DNA from: Cutibacterium namnetense
GTDB taxonomy: Bacteria; Actinomycetota; Actinomycetes; Propionibacteriales; Propionibacteriaceae
Length of the DNA stretch: 64,000 bases
NCBI RefSeq assembly: GCF_001642025.1
Contig: NZ_LWHO01000001.1
Location: forward strand, 62,001-126,000
Direction of reading: 5' to 3'
Shown one piece after another: positions 1 to 8,369 of this stretch. Below the pieces are notes generated by a model. The model did not search any database. It saw nothing but the letters and a program-made list of their open reading frames with translations, and had not been told where the DNA came from. A program made the position numbers and the translations under genes. Numbering within the stretch: the stretch's first letter is position 1; every line of letters starts with the position of its first letter.

Positions 1-1250
1 GTGTCGTCAATCATGCCGCTTACCCGGCTGAACCCGGCCATCTCAGTAACGGCATGTTTGAACCTCATCACCGACTCAGGCGCGTCAATGAACCACCAGG
101 GCACGCCGATATAGAGGCTGCGGTACCACCCGGCCAACGGGGCAATTTCCCGTGAGTAAACGGTCTCGTCGATCGTGAAAATGACCAGCTTGAGGTCCGT
201 GTTACCAAATTTGTCAAGCAAGGGGTGCAAGGAGTCGACAACCTCGAGGGCTACCGGAACATCGGAGCCAATATCGGCGCCAAAGCGGCGAAGGGCGGCG
301 GTGTCGTGATTACGGTGAACCGCCGGATGAACGGTCATCGTCAGGCCGTCTTCGCTGGCCATCCTCGCCTGATCTGTGAAGAGATGCCGGCGAAGGAGGG
401 TCATCTCCTCGACAGTGGCCCGACCCGCCACCGAGGCGTCAAAAATCGACGCCGCGCGAGCGCGGTCTAGGACGATAGTGCCCAGGTCGCGGTGGCTGTG
501 GTCACTGGAAACCGCGCCGTGCTGCTTAAAGTAGGAGCGCCGATTCTCCATAGCCTCGGTAAATCCGTCCAGCGTCATCGCATCGCAACCACTTACCTCA
601 GACAGCTTTGCGAGCAAGCCCACCCAGCCCCCGGCAGCTGGCTCCAAATACTTATCCGGGCGGAAGGTGGGAGCAACACGGCGGGTGAATGTCTGGTCGG
701 CAGTCAGCCGAGCGTGCCCGTCAAGGTCGTCGCAAGGATCATCGGTGGTCGCGATGAAGACAATGTCGAAGGAGTCCATGAGAGCGCGGGGCCGAAAGTC
801 CGGCTGGGCGATTTTCTCAGCGATGGTGTCGTAGATGCGGTCAGCGTTCTCAGGACTAGGACGTTCGGTGACACCAAAAATGCCGACAAGTTGGTCCACG
901 AGCCAGTAGCGCATTGCTGTGCCGGCAAAGTCACGCCAGTGCTCGCACAGGATCCGGAAAGCTTTTCGGTTGTCCTCCTCACCCATTGTCTTGCGCCCGA
1001 CGCCCAGGTCCTCAAGATCGACGCCATTAGCATGCAGCAGCCGATTCACGTAGTGGTCGGGGGTAATGAGCAGGCTCGTCGGGTCAGAGAATGCCATGTC
1101 GTCGGCAATCCATGACACCGGAACGTGTCCATGGGGAGAAATTATGGGTAGATCCTTCGTGGATCGGTAAATTTCGCGCGCAGCGGCCAAGGCGGAGGCC
1201 TCGCGGGGCAGCAGACGATCCTCGAAGAGGGTGAGAGTCGGCGTTGACAT
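1..1250 (-). CDS. uxaC: Glucuronate isomerase (uronate isomerase), 3' end cut off by window
   Basis: Read on the minus strand from the ATG at 1250, the frame stays open to the window edge (about 416 codons). The N-terminus begins MSTPTLTLFEDRLLPRE and has the amidohydrolase-type HxH in SPHGHVP (about residues 39-45), then ITPDHYVNRLLHANGV, typical of UxaC, which isomerises D-glucuronate to D-fructuronate in the cytoplasm. The missing part lies beyond base 1. It points the same way as the LacI regulator upstream, 63 bases away, and sits with a beta-glucuronidase gene, so it probably handles the glucuronate released from glucuronides. Family assignment is by recognition of sequence; confidence is high. 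Confidence 0.9.
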   Translation of the reverse strand, partial: MSTPTLTLFEDRLLPREASALAAAREIYRSTKDLPIISPHGHVPVSWIADDMAFSDPTSLLITPDHYVNRLLHANGVDLEDLGVGRKTMGEEDNRKAFRILCEHWRDFAGTAMRYWLVDQLVGIFGVTERPSPENADRIYDTIAEKIAQPDFRPRALMDSFDIVFIATTDDPCDDLDGHARLTADQTFTRRVAPTFRPDKYLEPAAGGWVGLLAKLSEVSGCDAMTLDGFTEAMENRRSYFKQHGAVSSDHSHRDLGTIVLDRARAASIFDASVAGRATVEEMTLLRRHLFTDQARMASEDGLTMTVHPAVHRNHDTAALRRFGADIGSDVPVALEVVDSLHPLLDKFGNTDLKLVIFTIDETVYSREIAPLAGWYRSLYIGVPWWFIDAPESVMRFKHAVTEMAGFSRVSGMIDD

Positions 1251-1313
1251 GACATTCACTGTGCCCCGTGGAGAATCTCCCCGGAACGAGTTGCCGTCAC
1301 TTGCCGCGCTTAG

Positions 1314-2321
1314 CTATCCAGATTCACGCGCCATAAAGGACACCGGGATGATGTCCTCACTCGGCGGTCGACGCCCATAGTGGCTCGGTTTCTCAACCAT
1401 GTCGAGAAGCCGGTTGACGGCCACAAGCCCCATTTGGAACTGATTGACGCGAACCGTTGACAACGCCGGTGAAACCAGAGCCGAGAACGGGATGTCATCG
1501 AACCCAATGACGGCAACGTCGTCAGGAATCCTGAGACCACAGGCCATAGCGCGACGCATGAACCCGATCGCGATGAGATCGTTATAGGCGATGACGGCCG
1601 AGGTAGGGCGCGTCTTCCACTTGTCAAACGCCTCTATGCCGCCCCTAATAGTGGGGGTCGGACAGGCGAGCTGGTGCACTGTGACCTTGTCGTCGCGACG
1701 AGCACGGTCAAGCAAGCTGCGCCACCTTACCCCCGATTGCCAAGACGCCATCGGCCCGGCGAGATACGTCACCGTAGACCGTCCGTCTCCTATTAGATGG
1801 GTAAGAGCTTCCCCGAGTCCTTCATCGGATGCTGGTGTCACCGCCGACACTCCTGGAACTTTACGATTCACCGTAATTACCGGCTTTATGCCGGCCAGGT
1901 GCCGCAACCCAGCGTCCGACATGCGGGAACCAACAAAAATAAAACCATCAACAGTAGTCAAGGAGCGTTTCGTGGTTTCAGACTCGATTTCTGACGACTC
2001 ATTAGAGTCGATGAGAACGACCATGTAACCGCGTTTGCGGGCGCCCGCGAAAACCCCCTTGACGGTGGCCCCAAACACTGGGTTCATGGCGTCGGCAACG
2101 CACACTGCGACGAGATGATATGTCCTGTCTGTCGAAACTCTCAGCACCGCATCCTGGCGGTAACCAAGTTGTCGAGCAGCTTGAAAGATCCGTTCTGACG
2201 TCTTGACGCTAACCCGCCCCGGGCGCGAAAAAGCGCGAGAGACAGTTGACGGAGCAACACCGACAGTCCGCGCAACGTCACTGATGGTAACCGGTGCGGT
2301 GGACTCCTCGCCTACACCCAT
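1314..2321 (-). CDS. LacI-family transcriptional regulator of the glucuronide locus
   Basis: 335 residues, a normal LacI length. The N-terminal helix-turn-helix is clear (VTISDVARTVGVAPSTVSRA, about residues 11-30) and is followed by the hinge and a periplasmic-binding-like sugar domain ending VIGFDDIPFSALVSPALSTV. It sits between uxaC (same strand) and the divergent transporter-GH31-uidA operon, so it is probably the local repressor that senses a uronide or uronate. The ligand is inference. No perfect LacI palindrome was found in the 176 bases between it and the transporter. Confidence 0.88.
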   Translation of the reverse strand: MGVGEESTAPVTISDVARTVGVAPSTVSRAFSRPGRVSVKTSERIFQAARQLGYRQDAVLRVSTDRTYHLVAVCVADAMNPVFGATVKGVFAGARKRGYMVVLIDSNESSEIESETTKRSLTTVDGFIFVGSRMSDAGLRHLAGIKPVITVNRKVPGVSAVTPASDEGLGEALTHLIGDGRSTVTYLAGPMASWQSGVRWRSLLDRARRDDKVTVHQLACPTPTIRGGIEAFDKWKTRPTSAVIAYNDLIAIGFMRRAMACGLRIPDDVAVIGFDDIPFSALVSPALSTVRVNQFQMGLVAVNRLLDMVEKPSHYGRRPPSEDIIPVSFMARESG

Positions 2322-2497
2322 GGTTTGACTCTACCGCTAACTAGCCTGACTCTGGCACGTAATGCTCAGGATGCAAACCGTGGCAAATCATCGCAATCCT
2401 TGACACTCCAGTGCGAATCTCTAGACAAGGCGATGATGCCTGTCCACAATGCTGTGACGATGATCGTCGCAGCCCTGAATAGCATAGAGGGTTGTCA
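2322..2497. promoter_or_regulatory. Divergent intergenic region between lacI-type gene and transporter operon
   Basis: This 176-base gap must carry the promoters of the leftward regulator/uxaC genes and the rightward transporter-glycosidase genes. I can see the ribosome binding site AGAGG at 2486-2490, 7 bases before the transporter ATG. I could not find a convincing palindromic operator. Its role is inferred from position only. Confidence 0.4.
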
Positions 2498-3922
2498 ATG
2501 CCAACCATCACAACGAAGGGCCAGAAAGCTGAGGCGGTGAATGCTCGCGATTTCGATATTCGCGACATGATTGGCTACGCACTCGGCGATGTTGGAAACA
2601 ATTTCACCTTTAACTTAGTGAATTTTTTCCTCATGATTTTCTACACCAATGTTTTCGGTCTTGCTGCGGCCCTGGTGGGCGCATTATTCATGGCTGCCCG
2701 TCTCGTTGACGCCTTTGTAGACATCATAGTTGGCCGCCTCATCGACAACTCGAAGATGACCGCGCGAGGACGCTTCACCCCGTGGGTCATGCGAATGAAG
2801 TTCCCGCTTGCCGCCTCCGCTATTCTTCTCTTCCTGCCGGCAGCCGGCCACCTTCCCATGACAACACGCGTGATCTACTCCTTCATCACCTATCTGGCCT
2901 GGGGCATCTTCTACTCTTTCGTTAATATCCCCTATGGATCCATGGCGTCAGCCATCTCTGGAAGGCCACGCGATAAGACCTCACTGTCCACCGCACGGAG
3001 CATCGGCTCAGCCTCGGGCGCTGCCATCGTCAGCTATGTTGTGCCGCTCATAATGTACGGCAGCAGCTCTCACCAGATAAGCCCGCATCGATTCTTTATA
3101 GGGGCGGCTATCTTTGCTGTCCTCGGCGTATTCTGCTACATAGGATTAACGCTACTGACTGTCGAGCGTATTCGCATTGACAAAACAGAGCGCGTTCCAC
3201 TGGGCAAAATGTTCTCTGAAATGGCGCACAATAAAGCCCTCGTCATGTTAGTCATTATTGACATAATTGTCGTCATTAACCAGAACCTTTCTGGCGTCAC
3301 GCTGACCTATCTTTTCAATGACTATTTCCAGAATAAAACGGCAATGTCCATTGCCTTGGTCTTTAATTTCACAACTGTTATTCTCGTGGTTCCTTTTGCA
3401 CAGATTATGGTCCTGAAGTTCGGTCGAAAAGAATCAGCGACAGTGGCATTGTTCTGCGGGGCTGCCATGTACGGTCTGATGCTCATCATCCACACGCACA
3501 GCCCCTGGATCTTCCTTGTTGGCCTCTTCTTCGGCTCGCTAGGCGCCGGCGTGTTCAACCTCATGGTGTGGGCCTTCATCACCGACGTCATTGATGCCCA
3601 GGAGGTCATATCCGGGGAACGTGAAGACGGCATCATCTACGGCGTGAACTCCTTCGCCCGCAAACTTGCCCAGGCCATCGCCGGCGGAATCGGCGGAGTC
3701 ATACTGACGATGATCGGCTACCAGTCCTCCTCACAGGGTGGTGCCGTTCAGTCAGAGTCCGTCGCCAATCATCTGTACACCCTCGCCGCCGCCATACCGA
3801 CAATCTGCTGCCTCGGCGCCGCCCTGCTCATGCTGGGCTACCCACTCACCCGCGACAAGGTGGTCGCCAACGCCGACGAGTTAGCTCGCCGCCACGAGGC
3901 GCAGGCCGGGCAGACATCCTGA
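2498..3922 (+). CDS. GPH-family (MFS) sugar/glycoside cation symporter
   Basis: About 474 residues with roughly twelve hydrophobic segments. The N-terminal block IGYALGDVGNNFTFNLVNFF and the following VGALFMAARLVDAFVDIIVG match the glycoside-pentoside-hexuronide (GPH) symporter family (melibiose, xyloside, glucuronide carriers). A TTG at 2492 would add two residues, but the AGAGG at 2486-2490 is spaced correctly for the ATG at 2498. It heads an operon with GH31 (19-base gap) and uidA and probably imports the glucuronide or xyloside they cleave. The actual substrate cannot be read from sequence. Confidence 0.85.
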   Translation: MPTITTKGQKAEAVNARDFDIRDMIGYALGDVGNNFTFNLVNFFLMIFYTNVFGLAAALVGALFMAARLVDAFVDIIVGRLIDNSKMTARGRFTPWVMRMKFPLAASAILLFLPAAGHLPMTTRVIYSFITYLAWGIFYSFVNIPYGSMASAISGRPRDKTSLSTARSIGSASGAAIVSYVVPLIMYGSSSHQISPHRFFIGAAIFAVLGVFCYIGLTLLTVERIRIDKTERVPLGKMFSEMAHNKALVMLVIIDIIVVINQNLSGVTLTYLFNDYFQNKTAMSIALVFNFTTVILVVPFAQIMVLKFGRKESATVALFCGAAMYGLMLIIHTHSPWIFLVGLFFGSLGAGVFNLMVWAFITDVIDAQEVISGEREDGIIYGVNSFARKLAQAIAGGIGGVILTMIGYQSSSQGGAVQSESVANHLYTLAAAIPTICCLGAALLMLGYPLTRDKVVANADELARRHEAQAGQTS

Positions 3923-3941
3923 CCCATAACGGAGGCACATC

Positions 3942-6437
3942 ATGGACACGCTCATGCGGATCACCAACCACGAGATAACCTCGCCGGATATCCAGCTGAC
4001 AATTGACGAGCGATGGTGTGCCTCCGTCGAATTTGTGACCCGTTCCATCGCCCACGTGCGAATTTTCGACGCCGCCGGTCCGCAGCTCGACCGGACCTGG
4101 AGTATCAGCCTCGGCCCCGACGTCACCCCACAGACCGGATTGGGTCCCCACGATCTTCTCGACCACTCCCCTGCCTCGGCATGGGAGGGCGATTCCCGCA
4201 ATGTCACGCCAGTTGAGGACGTGACCGTAACGACAACCGTCACCACCAACGCCGAAGACCTCGCCAGCCACCCGGAACCTTCCGGGATCTACCCTGACAA
4301 GCCGATCGACTCCCCAGACCCAGACGAGCAATCCTTCATCATTGGCACCGATTCGCTGCGGGTCATCGTCGGTGACTGCCCGCTACGGATGACCTGGCAG
4401 CGCCGGGCTGGCGGCTGGGTCACAGTCAGCGAAGACCGTCCTACCGGCGCCTACGAGATCGGAACTCGTACCGGACGGGTCGCCCACCACAGGGTCCGCA
4501 ACATCGATGATCATTACTACGGCCTCGGTGAAAAGTCGGGCGACCTGGAGCGCACCGGACGTACCTTCGACATGAAGTGCCTGGACGCCCTGGGATACGA
4601 CGCCAGCCGCACCGACCCGCTGTACAAACACGTACCCTTCCTCATGACCCGCACCGCCAACGGTGCCTTCGGCATCTTTTATGACAACCTCTCGGCATCG
4701 CGGTTCAATCTGGGGGCAGAAGTCGACAACTACCACCGCCCCTTCACCTCGTGGCAGGCCGACCGCGGCGACATCGACTACTGGGTCATGACATCCGACC
4801 ACGTCTCCGGTCTTACCCTGCAGATCTTGCGTCTGACCGGCGACCCGGCTTTTCTACCGCGCTGGGCGCTGGGCTACTCAGGCTCGACGATGCACTACAC
4901 CGACGCCCCAGACGCCTCTCGCCAGTTGCTAAAGTTCCTCGACCTGCTACGAAAGCACGCCATCCCGTGCGACTCCTTCCAACTCTCGTCCGGCTACACC
5001 ACCATCGGCTCGCACCGTTACGTCTTTACCTGGAACCGTGACAAATTTCCCCAGCCCACCAAGATCACCGAGCAGTTTCATGACGCCGGTCTCCATCTGG
5101 CGGCAAATATCAAACCAGCCCTGCTGACGACGCACCCTTATTACCGCGATGCGGCAGAAGCGGGGATTTTTGTCACCAACTCCCAAACTGGGAAACCGGC
5201 AACATCGATGTTCTGGGGCGGTCACGGCAGCAACGTCGACTTCACCAACCCGCGCGGAGTGCAGTGGTGGAAGGACAACGTCCGCCACCAGCTCATCGAC
5301 ATGGGAATCGAATCCACCTGGAACGACAACAACGAGTACGAGTTGTGGTCAGAGGACGCCACTTGTGACGGTTTTGGTCACCCTGTCGAGCTGGACCGCA
5401 TCCGCCCGGTGCAGGCCCTTCTCATGAGCCGTGCCTCCTTTGAAGCCCAACGCGAGGCTGCCCCTGCCGAACGCCCCTTCCTTATTTCCCGGTCCGGGCC
5501 GCTGGGTCTGCAGCGCTACGCCCAGACCTGGAGTGGCGACAACTCCACCTCCTGGCGCACCCTGAAATACAACACCCGGATGGGTGTGGGGATGAGCATG
5601 TCTGGGCTGGTTAATTTCGGCCATGACGTCGGTGGGTTCGCCGGCACCGCCCGCCCCAGCGCCGAGCTTTTTGCCCGCTGGGTAGCCAACGGCGTGATGC
5701 ATACGCGCTTCACGATCCACTCCTGGCACGATGATGGTTCGGTCAATGAGCCGTGGATGTACCCCGAGATCACCGACATCGTCCGGGAGATGATCCGGCT
5801 GCGCTACCGGCTTATCCCATTCCTGTACACACTGTCCTACCTGGCGGCGGAGCGACGCGAGCCCATCGTCAACCCGGTATTCAGTCTTGATGACACCCTT
5901 ATCGAGGAGTCCGATGACTTTCTACTCGGCCGCGACCTGTTGGTGGCATCCGTCGTCGAAGAGGGCCACACCACTCGAACCGTTACCCTCCCCAACGTCC
6001 CCGATGGCTGGTTTGAGTTCGACACCGGCGTCCATCACGACCCAGGTACCGTCACCCTTGACGCCCCGCTGGAGCGCCTGCCACTACTGGTGCGCGCGGG
6101 AACGGGGATCCCGCAGTGCGCGCTGCCCGCACCTTCCGAGAAGATCATCACAACACAAACGGTCGAAAACTCCCCGCACAGGATCGTTCTTTACCTTCCT
6201 GAGGGCAACGGCCACTCAGAAGGTTTTTTCTTCGACGACGATGGCCACACGGATGGCTACCGCCAAGGCCACGGCTATTGGCTCACCTGGACCGCCGATC
6301 ACACCGATACCACGGTGACAGTCCATACCCGCGTCGAAGGCGACTACCAGCCACCGTGGGGATCTATGGCCTTCGCTCTGCGCCCAGGAGACGATCGCGC
6401 CATCGAGGTCTTAGCCGAAACCGCCACCCGGAACTAG
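3942..6437 (+). CDS. GH31 family alpha-glycosidase (alpha-glucosidase/alpha-xylosidase type)
   Basis: 831 residues. GH31 hallmarks are in order: the N-terminal beta-sandwich containing YYGLGEKSGDLERTGR, the barrel with nucleophile motif STWNDNNEYE (Asp near residue 461), the acid/base motif WSGDNSTSW (Asp near 533), then NFGHDVGGF, and a C-terminal beta domain. GGAGGCACATC precedes the ATG. No signal peptide is seen, so it acts inside the cell on imported oligosaccharide. Co-transcription with a transporter and beta-glucuronidase suggests glycans carrying both alpha-linked sugar and glucuronic acid, but substrate preference (glucose, xylose or other) is not decided by what I can see. Confidence 0.87.
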   Translation: MDTLMRITNHEITSPDIQLTIDERWCASVEFVTRSIAHVRIFDAAGPQLDRTWSISLGPDVTPQTGLGPHDLLDHSPASAWEGDSRNVTPVEDVTVTTTVTTNAEDLASHPEPSGIYPDKPIDSPDPDEQSFIIGTDSLRVIVGDCPLRMTWQRRAGGWVTVSEDRPTGAYEIGTRTGRVAHHRVRNIDDHYYGLGEKSGDLERTGRTFDMKCLDALGYDASRTDPLYKHVPFLMTRTANGAFGIFYDNLSASRFNLGAEVDNYHRPFTSWQADRGDIDYWVMTSDHVSGLTLQILRLTGDPAFLPRWALGYSGSTMHYTDAPDASRQLLKFLDLLRKHAIPCDSFQLSSGYTTIGSHRYVFTWNRDKFPQPTKITEQFHDAGLHLAANIKPALLTTHPYYRDAAEAGIFVTNSQTGKPATSMFWGGHGSNVDFTNPRGVQWWKDNVRHQLIDMGIESTWNDNNEYELWSEDATCDGFGHPVELDRIRPVQALLMSRASFEAQREAAPAERPFLISRSGPLGLQRYAQTWSGDNSTSWRTLKYNTRMGVGMSMSGLVNFGHDVGGFAGTARPSAELFARWVANGVMHTRFTIHSWHDDGSVNEPWMYPEITDIVREMIRLRYRLIPFLYTLSYLAAERREPIVNPVFSLDDTLIEESDDFLLGRDLLVASVVEEGHTTRTVTLPNVPDGWFEFDTGVHHDPGTVTLDAPLERLPLLVRAGTGIPQCALPAPSEKIITTQTVENSPHRIVLYLPEGNGHSEGFFFDDDGHTDGYRQGHGYWLTWTADHTDTTVTVHTRVEGDYQPPWGSMAFALRPGDDRAIEVLAETATRN

Positions 6438-6472
6438 AAACCAAGCGCCACTATCGGAAATACAAGGAGATC

Positions 6473-8257
6473 ATGATGCTGCGACCACAGGACACCGCCA
6501 CGCGGGACACGAAATGCCTGTCGGGGATGTGGGACTTCGCCTTCGATCCCGAAGACCGCGGCCAGACCGAACGATGGTTCACCCAGCTGCTGCCCGAACG
6601 CACCGAGATGGCAGTACCAGCTTCATACCAGGATCTCTCCACTGACCCCGCCACCCGCGACTACGTTGGCCCGGTCTGGTATCAACGTGAGGTTCGCATT
6701 CCGCGTGGCTGGGTCGGGAATCGCGTCGTTGTTCATTTCGAGTCCGCGACCCATGCCGCCACCGTCTGGATCAATGACATCGAGGTCGTCAGCCATGTTG
6801 GCGGGTACCTCCCTTTCGAAGTCGACATCACCGACCATGTCCGCGCTGGCAAAAAATGTCGGCTCACGGTTCGTGTCGACAATCGACTGTCCTTCCAGAC
6901 CATTCCGCCGGGCATTATCGTCGACTCCCCCGAGGGCCCGAAGCAGAAGTATTGGCACGACTTCTTCAATTACGCCGGCATCCACCGCGACGTGTGGCTA
7001 TGTAGCCGCCCCCAAGTCCACGTTGAGGACGTCACCATCACCACTGATATTGACGGAGGTGACGGAATCGTCACCTGGTCGGTTCTTTCGCACAATGCTG
7101 ACCTCTTAGCCACTCGGGTGACGATTTTCGACGATGAGGGCAACGTCGTCGCTGACGAAACCGGCGCGAACGCCCAAACCCGCATCCCGTCGGGCCACCT
7201 CTGGCAACCCGGCCAGGGCTACCTCTACGAGGCCGAAATCTCCCTGGTCAACGGTGATGAGGTGATTGATGCTTACCGGCAAGCGTTCGGCGTCCGCACT
7301 ATCCGCGTCGACGGCACTTGCCTGCTAATCAACGGCGAGCCGGTATACCTGACTGGATTCGGCATGCACGAGGATCATCAAACCATCGGCAAGGCCCACA
7401 ATGACGCCCTCATGCTGCGCGACGCCGCCTGCCTAGAGTGGGTCGGGGCGAACTCACTGCGCACCTCCCATTACCCCTACTCCGAGCACATCCTCGACTA
7501 CGCCGACCGTCATGGCTTACTCGTGATCGACGAAACTCCTGCTGTTGGCATGAACATGGGCTTGGGTGGCGGCATTTTTGGCACCCAGGGCTATACGACT
7601 TTCTCCGCGGAGACCATCAACGACGAGACTCAGAAGGTTCATGCCCAGGTCATCCGCGACCTTATTGACCGAGATAAGAACCACCCCAGCATCATCATCT
7701 GGTCGATCGCCAACGAGCCCGAGTCGGAGACCGAAGCGGCCGAGAACTACTTCCGTCCTCTCTTTGATGTCGCCCACGAGGCCGACCCCAGCCGTCCGGT
7801 CAGTTTCGTCAACGTCATGCTCGCTCCGTTCGGAAAGTGCCGCGTATCGCAGTACTCCGACATTCTGCTGCTGAACCGCTACTACGGCTGGTACGTCGAC
7901 ACCGGCGACCTGGCCGCCGCCGAGCGTCATTGGCGAGAAGAGATGGCGGGCTGGGCCAGCGAAAACAAGCCGATCATCATCACCGAATACGGCGCTGACA
8001 CCATGCCCGGTCTGCACCAAATCCCCGCCGAGCCATGGAGCGAGGAGTACCAGGTCGAGGTGCTCAAGATGAATGAGCGGATCTTCGACTCTTTTGACGC
8101 CGTCATCGGCGAGCAAATCTGGAATTTCGCGGACTTCGCTACCACAAGTGGCACGATGCGCGTCGGGGGCAACCGCAAGGGTATCTTCACCCGGGATCGC
8201 CAACCCAAATCGGCTGCTTTCCACCTGCGCAAGAGGTGGCGCGGCGTCAAGCAGTAG
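6473..8257 (+). CDS. uidA: Beta-glucuronidase (GH2)
   Basis: 594 residues, close to the 603 of E. coli GusA. The order is a jelly-roll sugar-binding domain (GPVWYQREVRIPRGW), an immunoglobulin-like domain and a TIM barrel. Glu415 in NEPESE fits the acid/base and Glu505 in ITEYGAD the nucleophile (E413 and E504 in E. coli). FNYAGIHRDVWL and RTSHYPYSE are also typical. The frame is open upstream to 6278 inside the GH31 gene, but the ATG at 6473 has AAGGAGA just before it. It releases glucuronic acid for UxaC. Cytoplasmic, with no signal peptide. Confidence 0.93.
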   Translation: MMLRPQDTATRDTKCLSGMWDFAFDPEDRGQTERWFTQLLPERTEMAVPASYQDLSTDPATRDYVGPVWYQREVRIPRGWVGNRVVVHFESATHAATVWINDIEVVSHVGGYLPFEVDITDHVRAGKKCRLTVRVDNRLSFQTIPPGIIVDSPEGPKQKYWHDFFNYAGIHRDVWLCSRPQVHVEDVTITTDIDGGDGIVTWSVLSHNADLLATRVTIFDDEGNVVADETGANAQTRIPSGHLWQPGQGYLYEAEISLVNGDEVIDAYRQAFGVRTIRVDGTCLLINGEPVYLTGFGMHEDHQTIGKAHNDALMLRDAACLEWVGANSLRTSHYPYSEHILDYADRHGLLVIDETPAVGMNMGLGGGIFGTQGYTTFSAETINDETQKVHAQVIRDLIDRDKNHPSIIIWSIANEPESETEAAENYFRPLFDVAHEADPSRPVSFVNVMLAPFGKCRVSQYSDILLLNRYYGWYVDTGDLAAAERHWREEMAGWASENKPIIITEYGADTMPGLHQIPAEPWSEEYQVEVLKMNERIFDSFDAVIGEQIWNFADFATTSGTMRVGGNRKGIFTRDRQPKSAAFHLRKRWRGVKQ

Positions 8258-8274
8258 CTTCCGCAAGGAGATCC

Positions 8275-8310
8275 GGTGGGCGTGAGAGCGAATGCCCTGA
8301 CGCCCATCCC
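8275..8310 (+). terminator. Possible hairpin terminator after uidA
   Basis: GGTGGGCGT at 8275-8283 can pair with ACGCCCATCC at 8300-8309 with one bulge, 17 bases past the uidA stop. There is no U-run, which is common for terminators in high-GC actinobacteria. Weak support. Confidence 0.4.
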
Positions 8311-8369
8311 CGCCCAAGCCGGCTGACCGTCTGGCCACTCCCTCATGGGACCACTCTCTGGCGGGCACA

